Positions 43,788-56,300 of a stretch of DNA of 64,000 nt are shown piece by piece. The stretch is taken from the NCBI GenBank assembly GCA_014529385.2, contig CM043960.1, forward strand, positions 124,909,543-124,973,542, read 5' to 3'. The translations under genes were made by a program, and so were the position numbers. Numbering within the stretch: position 1 is the first letter of the stretch; each line of letters starts with the position of its first letter. The DNA is from Adiantum capillus-veneris. Its lineage: Eukaryota; Streptophyta; Polypodiopsida; Polypodiales; Pteridaceae. The notes beneath the pieces were generated by a model. It saw nothing but the letters and a program-made list of their open reading frames with translations. It did no database searches and was not told where the DNA came from.

Positions 43788-44700
43788 TTGTGTGGGAAAG
43801 AGAGTGAAGATTATATTTTGATGCTATTTAACTTTACCACATTTTTCATTGATGAATATGATAAAATCACTGGCATCACAGTAGTTCAACATCACATTAA
43901 GCTCAAGGAGGGAAGTAAACCTGCAGTGCAAAAGCTTAGGTGGCTAGGAGTAACTCATCAAGATGCCTTGCTCAAAGAGGTAAGGAAACTGCTAGAAGCA
44001 GGTTTCATCTATCATGTTGAAGACTCAGAGTGGGTTTCTCTAGTGGTAGTCACACCAAATAAGAATGGTAAGTGGAGGGGTTGTGTTGATTACAAGCCCC
44101 TTAATGCAACCACAAAGAGGCACCATTTTCTTCTTCTTTTTCAAGATGAAATTCTCAATGAGGTAGTGGGACATGAGCGCTACACATTATGTGATAGCTA
44201 CTCAAGCTACTTCCAAATTAGCATCACTGAAGAAGATCAAAAGAAGATAACCTTCATCACACCATGGGGACGTTTTGCTTACAAATTTATGCCTTTTGGT
44301 CTCACCAATGCTCCAGCCACTTTTCATTGCTATGTGACATTTGTTTTTTAGTCATTCTTTGGAAAACTACTTCGTATTTTTATTGATGAGTTTTGTATCT
44401 ATAGCTCCCGCTCTCTTCATTTGGAGAAAGTTTATGAAGGTCTAGCCATGCTGCAAGCTTTGGGTGGCCAACTCAATGTGGAAAAATGCCACATTGGTGA
44501 AAACAAGGTTACTCTTCTTGGCCATGTGATCTCTGCCAAGGACATTGAAGATGACCCAAGAAAGGTTCAAGCCTTGGTGGCTTTGACCTCTCCCACCACA
44601 ACAAAGCAGTTGGTCTCTTTTCTTCAAAAGGTGAGGTATTTGAGTATGTTCATTCACCTGCTCTCTCAAGTGGTTCTCCCTTTACAACAAGTTACCCATC
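43788..44700 (+). pseudogene. pol: Element B reverse transcriptase region
   Basis: TVVQHHIKLKEGSKPAVQKL, VRKLLEAGFIYHVEDSEWVS, GKWRGCVDYKPLNATTKRHH and FMPFGLTNAPATF are standard gypsy RT segments. They are followed by a FIDEF motif where family members have a catalytic Y/FxDD segment, and by the thumb (NVEKCHIGENKVTLLGHVIS). It closely resembles the RT part of element E. Confidence 0.87.
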
Positions 44701-44718
44701 AAGAGATCTTCACTTTGA

Positions 44719-45130
44719 GTGAAGAAAATCAATCAGGTAAAACAAATTCTAGCCTCACTTCCCACCATTGCACCTCCAAAGTTGGACGAGCCGTTTTATG
44801 TAAACCATAGTGTGGGCAATGACACACTTGGGGTGGTATTGATGCAAAAGGATCCTCAAGATTATTTCATGTGTCCTATCTACTTCTCTAGTCGCATGAT
44901 GACTCCATCAAAAAAGGGATACATGGTAGTGGAGCACATGGTGCTTATATTAATGTTTTCTACCACCTAATTTTGCTCTTATTTATTATCTAGACCATTC
45001 ATAATCTTAACAATGGAGGAAGTATTTCCTTCTGTAATGTAGCACATGGATGTCTCTTCTAGGATTTCCAAATGGCTCACAAGGTTGCAAGAGTTTGACT
45101 ACACAATGCAAGTGGAGAGCTCCACAAGAG
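44719..45130 (+). pseudogene. pol: Element B first RNase H region
   Basis: PPKLDEPFYVNHSVGNDTLG, then VVLMQKDPQDYFMCPIYFSS, is the RT-linked gypsy RNase H, followed by a tail toward LQEFDYTMQVESSTRASL. It is broken. Confidence 0.75.
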
Positions 45131-45239
45131 CCAGTCTAGGAGTCATTTTCACTCATCGACACTATGAAAGAAGCTGAAGATCAAGACAAGTGAAAAAGAA
45201 GTAACACCTGTGTTTGAAGTCCCTAAGATAGAGAGGGCT

Positions 45240-45595
45240 CACTCTCTTCTCTTTGATGGAGCCTATAAGAGGAAAATGGAAAAAGTTGCAGCGTGCATTG
45301 TCATCTTCAATGAACATTGGGCATCTCTTGGAGTCCCACTCCAACAATGAGGCAAAATATGCAACCTTCACTCTTGGATTAGAGTGGTGTGTGACACAAG
45401 GTATTCAATGGTTAAATGTATTTGGTGATTCCATGCTTTTAATAAAACAAATACAAGGAACTTGGGCTTGTAAAATTCATAGCTTGTTGGGCCATTTGCA
45501 CCAAGTTAGGAAACTTTTAGGGAAGTTTCAAGTTGTACAATTACATCATGTCCCTCAAGCGGAAAATCAAGAATCAAATGCTCTAGAATAGAGAA
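45240..45595 (+). pseudogene. Element B second, archaeal-type RNase H
   Basis: SLLFDGAYKRK near 45245 gives the first catalytic Asp segment, then NNEAKYATFTLGLEWCVTQG (E-A-x-Y typical of this type), FGDSMLLIKQIQGTWACKIH, and VVQLHHVPQAENQESNALE. This order (D-G-x, N-N-x-A-E-Y-like, GDS, HVPR/Q-xxN-x-x-AD/ALE) is that of the additional RNase H acquired by plant Tat elements. It lies between the first RNase H and integrase. Confidence 0.75.
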
Positions 45596-45611
45596 GCTAC
45601 AAGATGTTCGA

Positions 45612-46800
45612 GTGGTGGGTGCTATCAAGTTGAACCTACCTCTCTTCCAAGGTAGCAATTCTATGCCTGACATCATGAGTTGCTTGGACATAGGAGAGTG
45701 TCCTAAAGATCTTACTAAGGGCCAAAAGCAGTGGCTTGTGTGCAAGGCAATCAAATACCACCTTATCAAGGATGAACTTTACTGCAAGGGTAAGGATCAA
45801 ATTCTTAGGTGTGTACCTCTCTCTAGAGAGATCACATAAATAATTTCAAGTTTCCATGATGGTTTTTTTGGAGGGTACTTTGCACTTGAAATCACCAATA
45901 GGAAGATTTTACAAGCCAGGTTTGTGCGGCCTAGTTTATAGAGAGATGTGCATCACTGGTGAAGAACGTGCAAAGAGTGTCAAAAGGCTGGTGATAGGAG
46001 GCTCACATATGAGCCACAGACTCCTATAATCTCTTATGGACCATTTGAGAAATGGGAAATTGATGCCATTGGGACTTTGTCAAGGAGTCAATGAGGTAAA
46101 TTGTATATCATCATGGGTGTGGACTACATGACCAGGTGGGCTGAAGTAGTTGCTACCACCCTGATTACAACTAAGGATATGGCTAAGTTTGTATTTGAGA
46201 ACATTTGTTGTCATTTTGGCACTCCTCTTGAAATATTTTTTGACAGGGGACCAGGTTTTAGAGGAGACCGGGTAGGAGAGCTAATGGATAAGCTGGGTAT
46301 CTCACGACGACACTTAACTCCCTACTACCCACGATGCAACGGTTTGGTGGAAAATGTAAATGGTATGATCTGCAATATCATCACTAAACATGTAAACAAT
46401 CACAAAAGGATTGGGAAAAGCATCTTATGGATGCACTTTGGTCTTATAGCACTTCATTTTGCACATCCCTTGGGCTCACACCATATCACTTGGTCTATGG
46501 TAAGGAGGCCATTTTACCCATTAAAGTACAATTGGCTAGTCTCAGGGTGCTAGCTAGGCAGATGGAACGCCCTAATGTTTATCTTCACAACCACACTCTT
46601 GATTTAGAGAGGCTTAAACTAGATAGAGAAGATGCTATCAACTATTATGCATTACATGCAGAGCAACGTCGACTTACCTTCAACAAGGGACTTAGGGCAA
46701 AAGGTCTCAAGAAAGGTATGTTGGTCCTAAGGTATGATAACAGGTTTGATACTAAAAAGGATAAAACGTTTTCACCCAGAAGGGAGGTCCATTCTTTATT
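45612..46800 (+). pseudogene. pol: Element B integrase region
   Basis: The zinc-binding part is degraded near 45840-45990. The core reads MGVDYMTRWAEVVATTLITT, PLEIFFDRGPGFRGDRVGEL and TPYYPRCNGLVENVNGMI, giving the expected D and E segments. The C-terminal part includes YHLVYGKEAILPIKVQL. It has several breaks. Confidence 0.83.
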
Positions 46801-47041
46801 ATAAAGCGCTACAACAATGGCAATTATCGATTGGTGGATGCAAATGGTAGGCTCCACAAAACACGAGTCAATGGATGGAGGCTAAAGCATTACTTTTTGA
46901 AGCCAAGCACCTATGATCAAGCAGTACTTTTTGAGGTTTGATCAAGCACCTATGATGGAAATCCTTCAAGAGGGAGACTCTTCCACCTCAATTGAAGAAG
47001 AATCAAGTACAAAGCTAGAGACATAAATGCCTCTAGCTTCA

Positions 47042-47054
47042 TGGGGAGGGCTAA
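47042..47054 (+). other. Polypurine tract of element B
   Basis: TGGGGAGGGCTAA lies directly before the 3' LTR. Element E has the similar GGGGGGGCTAAA at its own 3' LTR, which supports both calls and their kinship. Confidence 0.65.
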
Positions 47055-48200
47055 TAAAGGTTGCTTTTCAAAATTTTCTCCACCTCTCTCTTGGTATGCA
47101 CCTGGTGGCAAGGCTTCAAGGAGCGTAAGGGGAGGAAGGTCCTGATGCATGAAAATCACAAAAATCTATGTAGTTATTAGACATAGCTATGGTTTTGACA
47201 CATTTGAATCTCAAAAATAAGGAGAGGTAGGAGGAAACCCTATGAAAACGAAAAATTCATTGGATGTTGATTCTACCTGACGGTCACTACAGGTTAAGAA
47301 TAAGAGTCAATAGTGAAAGTGAGGAGAATCTTATGCATTGCTGAGTTGGAGCCAACAAAAGGTTATCAAATTCAAGCATAATCCACTTGTGGACACAAGG
47401 CTTGCACATGGAGTCAAGAGAGGACCACCTGGAAGTCTTTTGGAAGGAAAAAGACGGACACATATTTTTGTGGGAATTTTCTCTATTTTTTTCCATTTCA
47501 AATTGGAAAACATTTTCAACAAAAAAGTTTTAGGCGTTGAGCTGATCTTTTTGCATCTATTTTTTTAATAATTTTTGCAGGTATGGTTTGGGAGATATGG
47601 CCAAAATGGTGGAGCCTATCTATCCACATGGGAAGAAGTCGTGATTATCCAACTCCACACACACAATTTCTCATAGGTTTCTCTCCATTATTGCTGTATT
47701 TTCTCTTATTTTATCAAGATTCTCTCAAATATTATAAGGTAGCTCTTGGAGTCAAGGTATGGAAGGTGGCATGGAGACAAAGCTTGTCATGCTGAACGTT
47801 ATTAGGAGGAAATTGGTCAATAAGCATGGCACATACAACTCTCTGATTGGGGGAATGCCTCTACCTGAGGTTACTTTGTAATAGCTCTTTTTGCTCATAA
47901 TCTCTTCCCTAATCACTCTCTTGGCCTATAAAAGGAGGCCATCATTTTTGTAAACACACGCTACACACACACACACACTACCCCATATGGACACTGTCCC
48001 ATACCCACATATCCACACACCTACACATACAGACCCTTGTACTACATGCTAGTAGCATGAATCCTAATCACATAATCACAACACCATCACCATCACTATT
48101 CACAAAATGAGCACCATGTCTCCACACACTTGTAATGAAGGATTGAAGTCACGATTTCAAGAAGAAGAATGATGGGTACACTCATGATATTCCTTGCCAT
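47055..48200 (+). repeat. 3' LTR of element B, left part
   Basis: It matches the 5' LTR from its start to TTGCCAT. The LTR is then interrupted by element E and resumes at 54594. TATA box at 47927-47934. Confidence 0.85.
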
Positions 48201-50764
48201 TGAGGCGATCCGAGGCAAGAAACATAAGGAGAAGCCTCTTTACACCCTTCACAGCTCTCGTGCTGCTTAATGAAGTTAGGGCACAACACAAACACAACCA
48301 AGCAAAATCCCTAGCCAAACCCAACTTAAAAAGGGCACCACCTAGTTATGGATGCGAACTAGGACGCAAGAGAGTGTCCTCAGACTTAAGGGAGACACGC
48401 AAAACACACACAAACAAGCAACAATTTTCTATAGAAGGAGGAGAGAAGGAGCCATTGAGAGAATAGAGAGAGATGGAGAGTGAGGTGGCTCAAACAATTG
48501 GCTTGCAATTCGAGAGGTGAAAGAACACCTTGCTACACTGTCAAAGAGTCTGCATGGAGACTACACCAACACGTGCTCAACACTTTGCCAACACACACAT
48601 TGTCTTAGGTTGCGGGAGACCTCTCACCACTCAACCCTCTTATAATGAACTAGTATTAGGCAATAAAAATCACCCAAATCACTTAATCTCACAAGCTCAA
48701 ATGAGAAATTGTGGCATATACATCACCTCAAATCTTTGACATGCATTGCACAACCGGATGGAATATGAATTGGAGACAAAATCATGCCTTGGAGCACCAA
48801 GACCTCAAATTTATTGATGACTGTAAGGATAGGTATAATGGTGGCTTGAGATGTGAAACTCCTACACTCTCTCACTTGAAAAATGTAGCATCAATGCTAT
48901 AGTGCACTAAAGTGTGAATCTCGCACTATAGTGTCTACAACCAAGTCTCTCCTCATGCCTCTAGTGCTAGAATGCTATCCATGTGTGTTTACAATGAAGG
49001 GAAGGGGTCTATTAATAGGTTGGAGATCACTTATTTGGATTATGGATAATTTGAATTACACGCTAACAAATTAAGCTTAGCATTTTTTGCATTTTCAAAA
49101 TGGAGTGGGCCTTTCTTATCTCCTTGATTCACATGCATGTGGGCTCAAGAGAGAGAGCATTATTAATGATGGTTCGGAATGAAAAAGGAGAGGAAAAAAA
49201 AGAGGGAGAAAGAGAGTTCTACCACTACTTATCCTTACTTCCTTGAGGTGAGGTGCTTTTGTCATTAGGGTTAGTGTTAGTAGGTTAGTGATTATGATTA
49301 CAGTGAGGTGCACACAAGGTGCATGACAATGGTAAAGTGCGTTAAGAAGGTATTGAAAATTAGGGGGATAGATGTAATCGGAGAGGAAGTTCACCTAGTG
49401 ACACCGGTGGATGAAGCGTCAATGTGAGAGAGTCGCAGTTGATGGTGATGTTGCTTCGATTTGAAGACTTCAAGGTCCTCTTGATGAAAATCCTTCATTT
49501 GCAGAGATAAATCATATCCAATTTGGTGTTTTTTTGTAATTTTCATGATGGTGAAGAGGGAATGTGAATATGGGAGTAGGTGTAGAGATATATGAGAGTA
49601 TGTGTGTGTATCATGGAAGCTATGGCGAAGAGAGGGAACGAGGATGGTGAAGAAGGTGATAAGAGTCATGAAATGTGCAGGTTTGGGTGTGGGAAGGAGA
49701 GGGAGGAGTGTGTATGAGTGAGTAGGTGTGTGTAAGGGTGAGAGAAAATAGAAAGACTTTTGGGTGTATGAGGTGGCAGTTTTGAAGTTGGCCATAAAAT
49801 TTATGTAAAATCTCCCTTGACTCCAAAAATTGTGAAAAAATTATGAAAAATACTTCGGCTTACGAGCTACATTTTCTATTTTGGACATATCCTCAGATTC
49901 AGAGCAGAAGAGGGCACCAAAATTCAACCAAAAAGCTATCCCTACAGCACCTCATAAGGTTTGAAGTTGGTCACTATTTGATTCTTTTTCCTTTGTAGCT
50001 TCCAAGTGAGCCCCCATACATCAACCATGACCTAATTTTTCCAAGGAGCTTGCACACATGTATGGTATAGGATAAGTATCAAATATGATATATATTTGTG
50101 GGTCAAGAAGATAAGGTAGCTAATCATGGATCCTATGAAGAAATGGACACATGGGATGCATGGTGGCAACTAAAAATATATATGTGAAAAAATAAAAGGA
50201 GAAAAATCATGAGGGAATGGACCCTCAATTATTCTCTAGTTTGAGTGATTTATGGAATTTATTTGAAGATGAAACCTATGTACTTGTGAATATTTATCTG
50301 GGAGGAATGGAAAAATATGATGGAGCTGATAAGGTGATTGGTGAATTTTTACAGGTGAAGTCACACAAAGTTTTTTCAAGGCTTGTGTGAGTAGAGCTTA
50401 AGGGATAGAATGATAGTAAAACATGTATAAGGAATGACACGTAATGGAAGATAACATACTTGGGCCTGATAACGCACACCTAAGAATATATATTTTTATA
50501 ATTTTTTTTTTGAAAAAAACCCTTTATACTTAGGTCCTTTATTTGATGGATAATATTTACATGTAAAGAGGACGTAATATTATAAAATCATTGTCTCCTA
50601 GCCCAATGAATTGCTCAATGATTTAATAAAAAATGTGATAAAAACCCTAATCGCACACATGCTATTTACAATGAAAAAGCGAGCCTAGTCATTGTGCTAG
50701 GGTGTTTTTGTGGGGTGAAGTGGCTTCTTAAAAGATTTTATGAGAGCCGAAAAAATGGCTATCA
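48201..50764 (-). repeat. 3' LTR of element E (left copy, 2.56 kb)
   Basis: The part from about 49773 to 50764 matches 53587-54589. The rest has no second copy here. No gene is seen inside; small hydrophobic or proline-rich frames are chance. A GGGAG-rich, GTGTGTG-bearing stretch lies near 49550-49740. Confidence 0.75.
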
Positions 50765-50779
50765 TTTAGCCCCCCCTGG
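50765..50779 (-). other. Polypurine tract of element E
   Basis: On the minus strand CAGGGGGGGCTAAA directly precedes the LTR start TGATAGCC. Confidence 0.7.
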
Positions 50780-50791
50780 ATGATTGTACAT

Positions 50792-52245
50792 TCATGTACC
50801 ATCAAAAGACGTATCTTCCAATGAGAATGTTTTTCCACCCTTTGTGATATTTGGTGCCTCAATTGAATCTTCATCTTGTAGCACCAAGCTCAAAAACGTA
50901 CATGGTATTGTAGGTGTCCGATGCTCTTGTAGATCCTCTGGTAGAACATGACTCAAGTAGGGCTTTAGTCGATACCCATTCACCTTCTTGGGGTGCTCCT
51001 TGCCATCAAATCCATGAGTTGATAGTAGCATGAGTAGTAGGCCTTCTTTACAATGTAGGGACCCTACCATCTAGTATTGAACTTCACATCAAAGTGATTG
51101 TCAAGGCAATTATCGTACCTTAGCACCAAATCTCCTTCCTTGATCCCTTTTTCTTTCACCTTTTTGTCGAGCTTGTCCTTTATTTGTGTAGCCTTTCTTT
51201 TATAGCACTCATAAGCCCCATCTCGTTTCTAGTCTAGTTCTGCTAGGGTGAGAAGACGATCTTCTCATGCCGCTTCTTCTCCTTGTGCCACCTTTCCATG
51301 AAGTCGCATCATTGGAATGTTGAGCTCGATGGGTTGCAAAGCTTCTTGACCATAGACTAGGTGGAAGGGTGTGAACTCTGTAGCTTCCTTGTAGGTAGTC
51401 CGATAGGACCACAATGCTCCATCCAAGAAGTCATCCCATAGCTTTTCCTTGTTCTTTACCATCTTCCGGATGATTCCTGCAATGATAGCATTAGCCTTCT
51501 CTACCAAACCATTTGACTGAGGATAGTAGGGTGTGCTATGCCAATGTAGAATGTGAAGCTTATCACAAACTTCTGTGAGCAAGACCTTCCTAAATCTTGG
51601 ACCATTATCAGAGACAATCTCCAAAGGTGTGCCAAATCTTCAAAAAATGTGAGTGTACACAAACTTGCTAACTGTCCTAGCATTGACTCTTGCCACACTT
51701 TGAGCTTCCACCCACCTAGTCATGTAGTCTATGGACACCAAGATATACAATTTTCCATTTTTAGTCCTAGGAAATGGACCCATAGCATCAATGCCCCGTT
51801 TTTCAAACGGACCATTTGCAAGGACTAACTGACGTGGACCATGCAATAGGTGCTTGTTTCCATTAATCTGACAATTGTGGCAGCTTTTATACCAATGTTG
51901 AACATCAATGTGCAAGCTTGGCCAAACATACCCGGCAAGCAAAATCGTTTTTGCAGTGAGTTCCTGTGCAAAATGACCATCACACGTTTCCTGATGCAAA
52001 CCTTCAATAATGGCTGGAATCTCCTTGGTTGTTGGTATTCTCTTGAAAACTTGATCTTTTCCTCTTTGGTAGAGGGCACCTTCCAAAAAAAAATACAAAC
52101 TCGCCTTCTTAATGAGCCTCCTCTTTTGAGCCTTTGTGAAGCCCTCTGGAAAATCGCCCTCTAAAATGTAGCTCACAATGGGAGCCAATGACTCCATCCC
52201 CTGGTACCTTGGTTGCTTTATCACTACTACTGCCATGATGACCTG
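50792..52245 (-). pseudogene. pol: Element E integrase region
   Basis: The zinc domain is seen (HQETCDGHFAQELTAKTILL ... SCHNCQ), then KRGIDAMGPFPRTKNGKLYI, LVSIDYMTRWVEAQSV, MEIVSDNGPRFRKVLLTEV and TPYYPQSNGLVEKANAI, giving the D, D and E segments. The C-terminal part has FHLVYGQEALQPIEL and, at the end, NGYRLKPYLSHVL. It is closely similar in layout to the integrase of B. A few breaks. Confidence 0.85.
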
Positions 52246-52770
52246 CACTTCACTCTCAACACATGAAATTTTTTGGGCAAGAAAATCAACATCTTCATTT
52301 TGTTTCCTAGGAATATGATACAGTTGTATTTCTTCAAATTGATTGAAGAGTCTACGAATGGCATGAACCTTTTTCCTTAGCCTTTCATTCTTACAAGCCC
52401 AAATACCTAGAATTTTCTTCACAATGAGAAGTGCATCCCCTTTTACCATGAGACGATGTATCTTTTGAGTAACACACATCTGCAAACCATGGATTAGTAT
52501 GTCGTATTCTGCTTCATTATTGCTTGCTCGTGGAACTGGGCAAATTCACATGCTCTTTCATAACAACCTCACCATTTGAATCAAGCAACACAAGCCCTCC
52601 CCCTGATTTTCCTGTAGCCTTCTTAAATGCTCCATCAAAGGACAAGGTGAACCCATTAGGTAAATGCCTCGGTGGTGCCAAGGGTAGGGTTTTCACCTCA
52701 GGCACCTTGATGTCCCTTTTATGCACTCTATAGGTGAGAATCCCTGCTAATTGTGCACGCACACTATCTT
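52246..52770 (-). pseudogene. Element E second, archaeal-type RNase H
   Basis: NGFTLSFDGAFKKATGKSGG gives the first catalytic Asp segment, then VKGDALLIVKKILGIWACKN and IQLYHIPRKQNEDVDFLAQK give the GDA and H-I-P-R-x-x-N-x-x-x-D segments. As in B it lies between the first RNase H and integrase, placing E in the Tat lineage. Confidence 0.78.
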
Positions 52771-52786
52771 CTACTCTAAAAGAGTA

Positions 52787-53580
52787 TTAGAACTCTTGCA
52801 AATCCATGATCCATTTTGAAATCCTAGGACTTAGTGTCATTTGAGATGACACCCAAGGAAACAAGTTTTCAGCAGTGATTATGATAAAGGGTTTTGGCAG
52901 GAGGTAGGATCTAAACTTCCTCACTGCAAAGACAAGAGAAAGCATCATAGATTCTGCTTCTGTGTAATCCTTTTCAAGTGCATTCATGACCCGGCTAGCA
53001 AAGTAGACATGCCGCATCCTAGTGCTATGAAGATCTTGCTGCAACAATACTACACCCAATGTCTCCTTACCCGCACTTGAGCTAACAAAGAATGTAAACT
53101 CCCAACATGGAGGCATGAGTGTCGGTAGTTCCACCAAAACCATTTTAATACAAGAAAAGTACTCTTCAAGCTCATCAGGCCATGCAAACTCTACATGTTG
53201 TGTCAACTTTTGGAGGGGGTGAAGTAACTCCGATGCCAAGTGAATGAAGTGTGACATGTACTTCACCTTTTGAATAAATGAAATTACCTCCTTAAGACTC
53301 TTTGGTGATGGTAGCTCAATGAGATATTTTGCCTTTGCTGGATCTACCTCAATGCCTTTGGAAGAAACCTTGTGACCAAGCAAGATCACTTCATCCTCAC
53401 CTATGTGGCACTTGTCGAGATTGAGTTGACCTCTTATATCATATAGCTTCTTCAAGCCTTCTTCTGCCTTCTGTAGATGCAATGATTTAGAGCTATAGCT
53501 ATAAAAATCATCTATGAATACTATAATAGACTTCCTCCTCCAATACAATACCTATTTGAAAGTAACTAGAGTAGCCATCA
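52787..53580 (-). pseudogene. pol: Element E RT thumb and first RNase H region
   Basis: SIIVFIDDFYSYSSKSLHLQ contains the catalytic FIDD motif. LDKCHIGEDEVILLGHKVSS, then SFIQKVKYMSHFIHLASELL, give the thumb and connection. FFVSSSAGKETLGVVLLQQD and NALEKDYTEAESMMLSLVFA give RNase H. It ends with KWIMDLQEF just before the second RNase H. Confidence 0.85.
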
Positions 53581-53586
53581 CATATC

Positions 53587-54589
53587 GTGGCAGTTTTGAA
53601 GTTGGCCATAAAATTTATGTAAAATCACCCTTGACTCCAAAAATTCTCAAAACAATATGAAAAATACTTCAGCTTATGGGCTACATTTTCTCTTTTGAAC
53701 ATATCCTCAGATTTGGAGCAGAAGAGGGCGCCAAAATTTGAGCAAAAAGCTATCCTTGCAGCACCTCATAAGGCTTGAAGTGGGCCACTATTTGATTCTT
53801 TTTCCTTTGTAGCTTCCAAGTGAGCCCCCCATACATCAACTATGACCTAATTTTGCCAAGGAGCTTGCACACATGTATGGTATAGGATAAGTATCACATA
53901 TGATGTATATTTGTGGGTCAAGAAGATAGGTTAGCTAGTCATGGATCTTATGAAGAAATGGACACATGGGATGCATGGTGGCAACTAAAAATATATATGT
54001 GAAAAAATAAAAGGAGGAAAATCATGAGGGAAGGGACCCTCAATTATTTTCTAGTTTGAGTGATTTATGGAATTTATTTGAAGATGGAATCTATGTACTT
54101 GTGAATATTTATCTGGGAGGAATGGAAACATATGATGGAGTCGATAAGGTGATTGGTGAATTTTTACGCGGTAAAGTCACACAAAGTTTTTTCAAGGCTT
54201 GTGTGAGTAGAGCTTAAGGGATAGAATGATAGTAAAACATGTATAAGGAATGACACGCAATGGAAGCTAGCATACTTAGGCTTGACAACGCACACCTAGG
54301 ACTATATATTTTCATAAATACAAAAAATTTGAAAAAAATCCTTTATACTTAGGTCCTTTATTTGATGGATAATATTTACATGTTAAGAGGATCGTAATAT
54401 TATAAATTCATTTTTTGATCTCCTAGCCCAATGACTTGCTCAATGATTTAATTAAAAATGTGTTAAAAATCCTAATCATACACACGCTATTTACAATGAA
54501 AAAGCGAGCCTAGTCATTGTGCTAGGGTGTTTCTGTGGGGTGAAGTGGCTTCTTAAAAGATTTTATGAGAGCCAAAAAAATGGCTATCA
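53587..54589 (-). repeat. 5' LTR of element E (right copy)
   Basis: On the minus strand it starts TGATAGCC and pairs with 49773-50764 over its length. Confidence 0.85.
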
Positions 54590-54593
54590 CCAT

Positions 54594-54674
54594 CAACTTC
54601 CATCCCTCCATTAAATGCAGCCTACAGTCTTGTCGCCTTCTCATCTTCTTTCCCTATGCTATCTATTGTATTCA
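54594..54674 (+). repeat. 3' LTR of element B, right part
   Basis: It matches 36183-36263 of the 5' LTR (CTCATCTTCTTTCCCTATGC is common to both) and ends GTATTCA. Confidence 0.8.
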
Positions 54675-55350
54675 TGTTTTGAAAAATTGATGACTTTCCA
54701 CTGCTTGATCATTCTTCTTGCCCCTATGTAAGGTCCCTCCCTAAATCCTGGAGCCATTCAAAACTTTTTCAGCCTAGAAAATAATTTAGAGAAAGCAAGA
54801 CCGACAAGAAGCCATACAGACAACAAGACTTTACTCTAGAATAAAATGACAAGATATTCCGGATAAGAAATTACGTCATCCCTATAATTTCCAAAAAGAT
54901 TAAGATTATTTTTATACTTCTTCGTTAAAAGCCGCATGGGAACTGGTCTAGCTTGATTGGAAGATAAAGTTAAGAGATAATATTTGAGAAGAAATGGGGG
55001 TCCAATAAGAATTGAGAAGAGAATTGGAGTCCAATAGGAATTGAGAAGAAATTGGAGTCCAATAAGAATTGAGAAGAGTATTGGGGTCCAATAGGAGTTG
55101 AGAAGAGAATTGGGGTCCAATAGGAATTGAGAAGAGAATTGGGGTCCAATAGGAATTGAGAAGAATTCAAATTGAAATAAAATTCTTTGAATGAGTCAAA
55201 AGTTCTAACTTTTCACTCATTCTCTCTCTAGTTGCATTGAAGGTGAGCCCAACCTCCCTCCCTCTCTCTCTACTTTGTGGGTTTTTAGTGGGACTATATT
55301 TGTATTTTTTCATCCACCTCCCCCAGTATATACATTGTATTTGTTTGGAG
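54675..55350. other. Inter-element DNA with a minisatellite
   Basis: It lies between B and the presumed start of C. It holds the minisatellite at 54993-55166 and a pyrimidine-rich stretch (CTCCCTCCCTCTCTCTC) near 55250. No gene. Confidence 0.4.
54993..55166 (+). repeat. Minisatellite with a unit of about 29 bp, six copies
   Basis: The unit is close to TTGGGGTCCAATAGGAATTG plus AGAAGAGAA. Six copies lie head to tail with few differences. The minus-strand frames rich in FLLDPN/SIPIG are by-products of the repeat. Confidence 0.9.
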
Positions 55351-56281
55351 GTGATAACAACATACAAGTGCCCACCTAGCCAAGGTGCCCATTGGGTAAG
55401 CCGGCCAAAGTTTTGATGTGGTCACATTATTTTTCCGATGTTTAATACATCAAACCCTGAAAAAGCCTAATGACAATCGTCTATGTCAAGTCTAAGTCAA
55501 AGATGTGATTTTTTCCAATGATGTATGTAAAGGTCCATGAGAAGTTGGCCGTTGGCCACTTTAGAAATCCCTAGGTATATAATACACTAAGGTTAGTGGG
55601 AAAGGGGGATTATTTTTGAAGATAAGTGACTATTGATGTACGCACAGGGAGTGACCTCTTGGCTCCAACTTGTAATCATCGCTATTGTGGCTACGGTAAT
55701 CCAAATTCAGTTTTGTTTATTGCATTGTGTTCTTCTTACTCTGCTCTTTCATTCAAGTGTAAGCATTCAAGATTTGGTGTAGGTATCAAACGCAACCGCT
55801 GTGGCCTTAAATCGCTGTTTTGAGTGTTTATATGCGTATTTTATGTTGTTTTGACCCTAGGAGAGGCTTTAGGGACCCAAAAACGACCCTTTAGGATCAT
55901 CCGTTTACTATTTTTGCGTACTTTGGGACGAACGATGGCGATCCGTGTACCCATCCAGAATGTTGTGAGTGACAGTGATAGGATATGCTCCTGATAGTCC
56001 CCTATAGATTCCCTTCAAGTTTCGTGCGAATCCGATATGATTTGCATGGTAAACAGGCATGACGACTGTAGAGCTGTGTAGAAGAACATAGGTAGATTAC
56101 TTGGCTTTAGTGCGTTTGATTTGCTTGTAGAGTTAGTAGCTGCATCTCTTCGAGTTCACTTCATTAGGATTGACACCCTAGTGAGTTTCCATGCCTCATC
56201 TGAATCGCTTCCCTGGTATTGATATTTATGTTGATTCCTAAAGGCTATGCTATGGACGTCCATCGCAGCGACCCCCAAACA
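55351..56281 (+). repeat. 5' LTR of element C (left edge uncertain)
   Basis: The right edge is set by the PBS. A TATA box lies at 55576-55583. The sequence differs from the LTR of A, so these are separate families. Confidence 0.5.
55576..55583 (+). promoter_or_regulatory. TATA box of the C LTR
   Basis: TATATAAT in the context CCCTAGG-TATATAAT-ACACTA. Confidence 0.5.
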
Positions 56282-56282
56282 T

Positions 56283-56300
56283 TGGCGCCGTTGCCGGGGA
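56283..56300 (+). other. Primer-binding site of element C
   Basis: TGGCGCCGTTGCCGGGGA is the classic PBS of plant Athila/Tat-type gypsy elements, reported as complementary to a tRNA 3' end (usually given as tRNA-Asp). Confidence 0.8.

Larger units (their letters stand above)
48201..54589 (-). mobile_element. Element E: Tat-like Ty3/gypsy element, minus strand, shortened, inserted in the B 3' LTR
   Basis: The ends read TGAGGCGATC on the left and GGCTATCA on the right, and CCAT is duplicated on both sides (48197-48200, 54590-54593). The B LTR continues exactly across the insertion. The left LTR (48201-50764) is the 3' LTR of E, and the right one (53587-54589) is the remaining 5' LTR. Between them only the pol part is present: RT, RNase H, second RNase H and integrase. 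There is no gag, protease or PBS. It is a fossil with several breaks in pol. Its LTR copies differ by roughly 5-10 percent depending on the stretch sampled. Confidence 0.88.

Noticed and set aside
54836-55170. Minus-strand frames with repeated FLLDPN/SIPIG words
   Set aside because: By-product of the 29-bp minisatellite; no independent coding signal.
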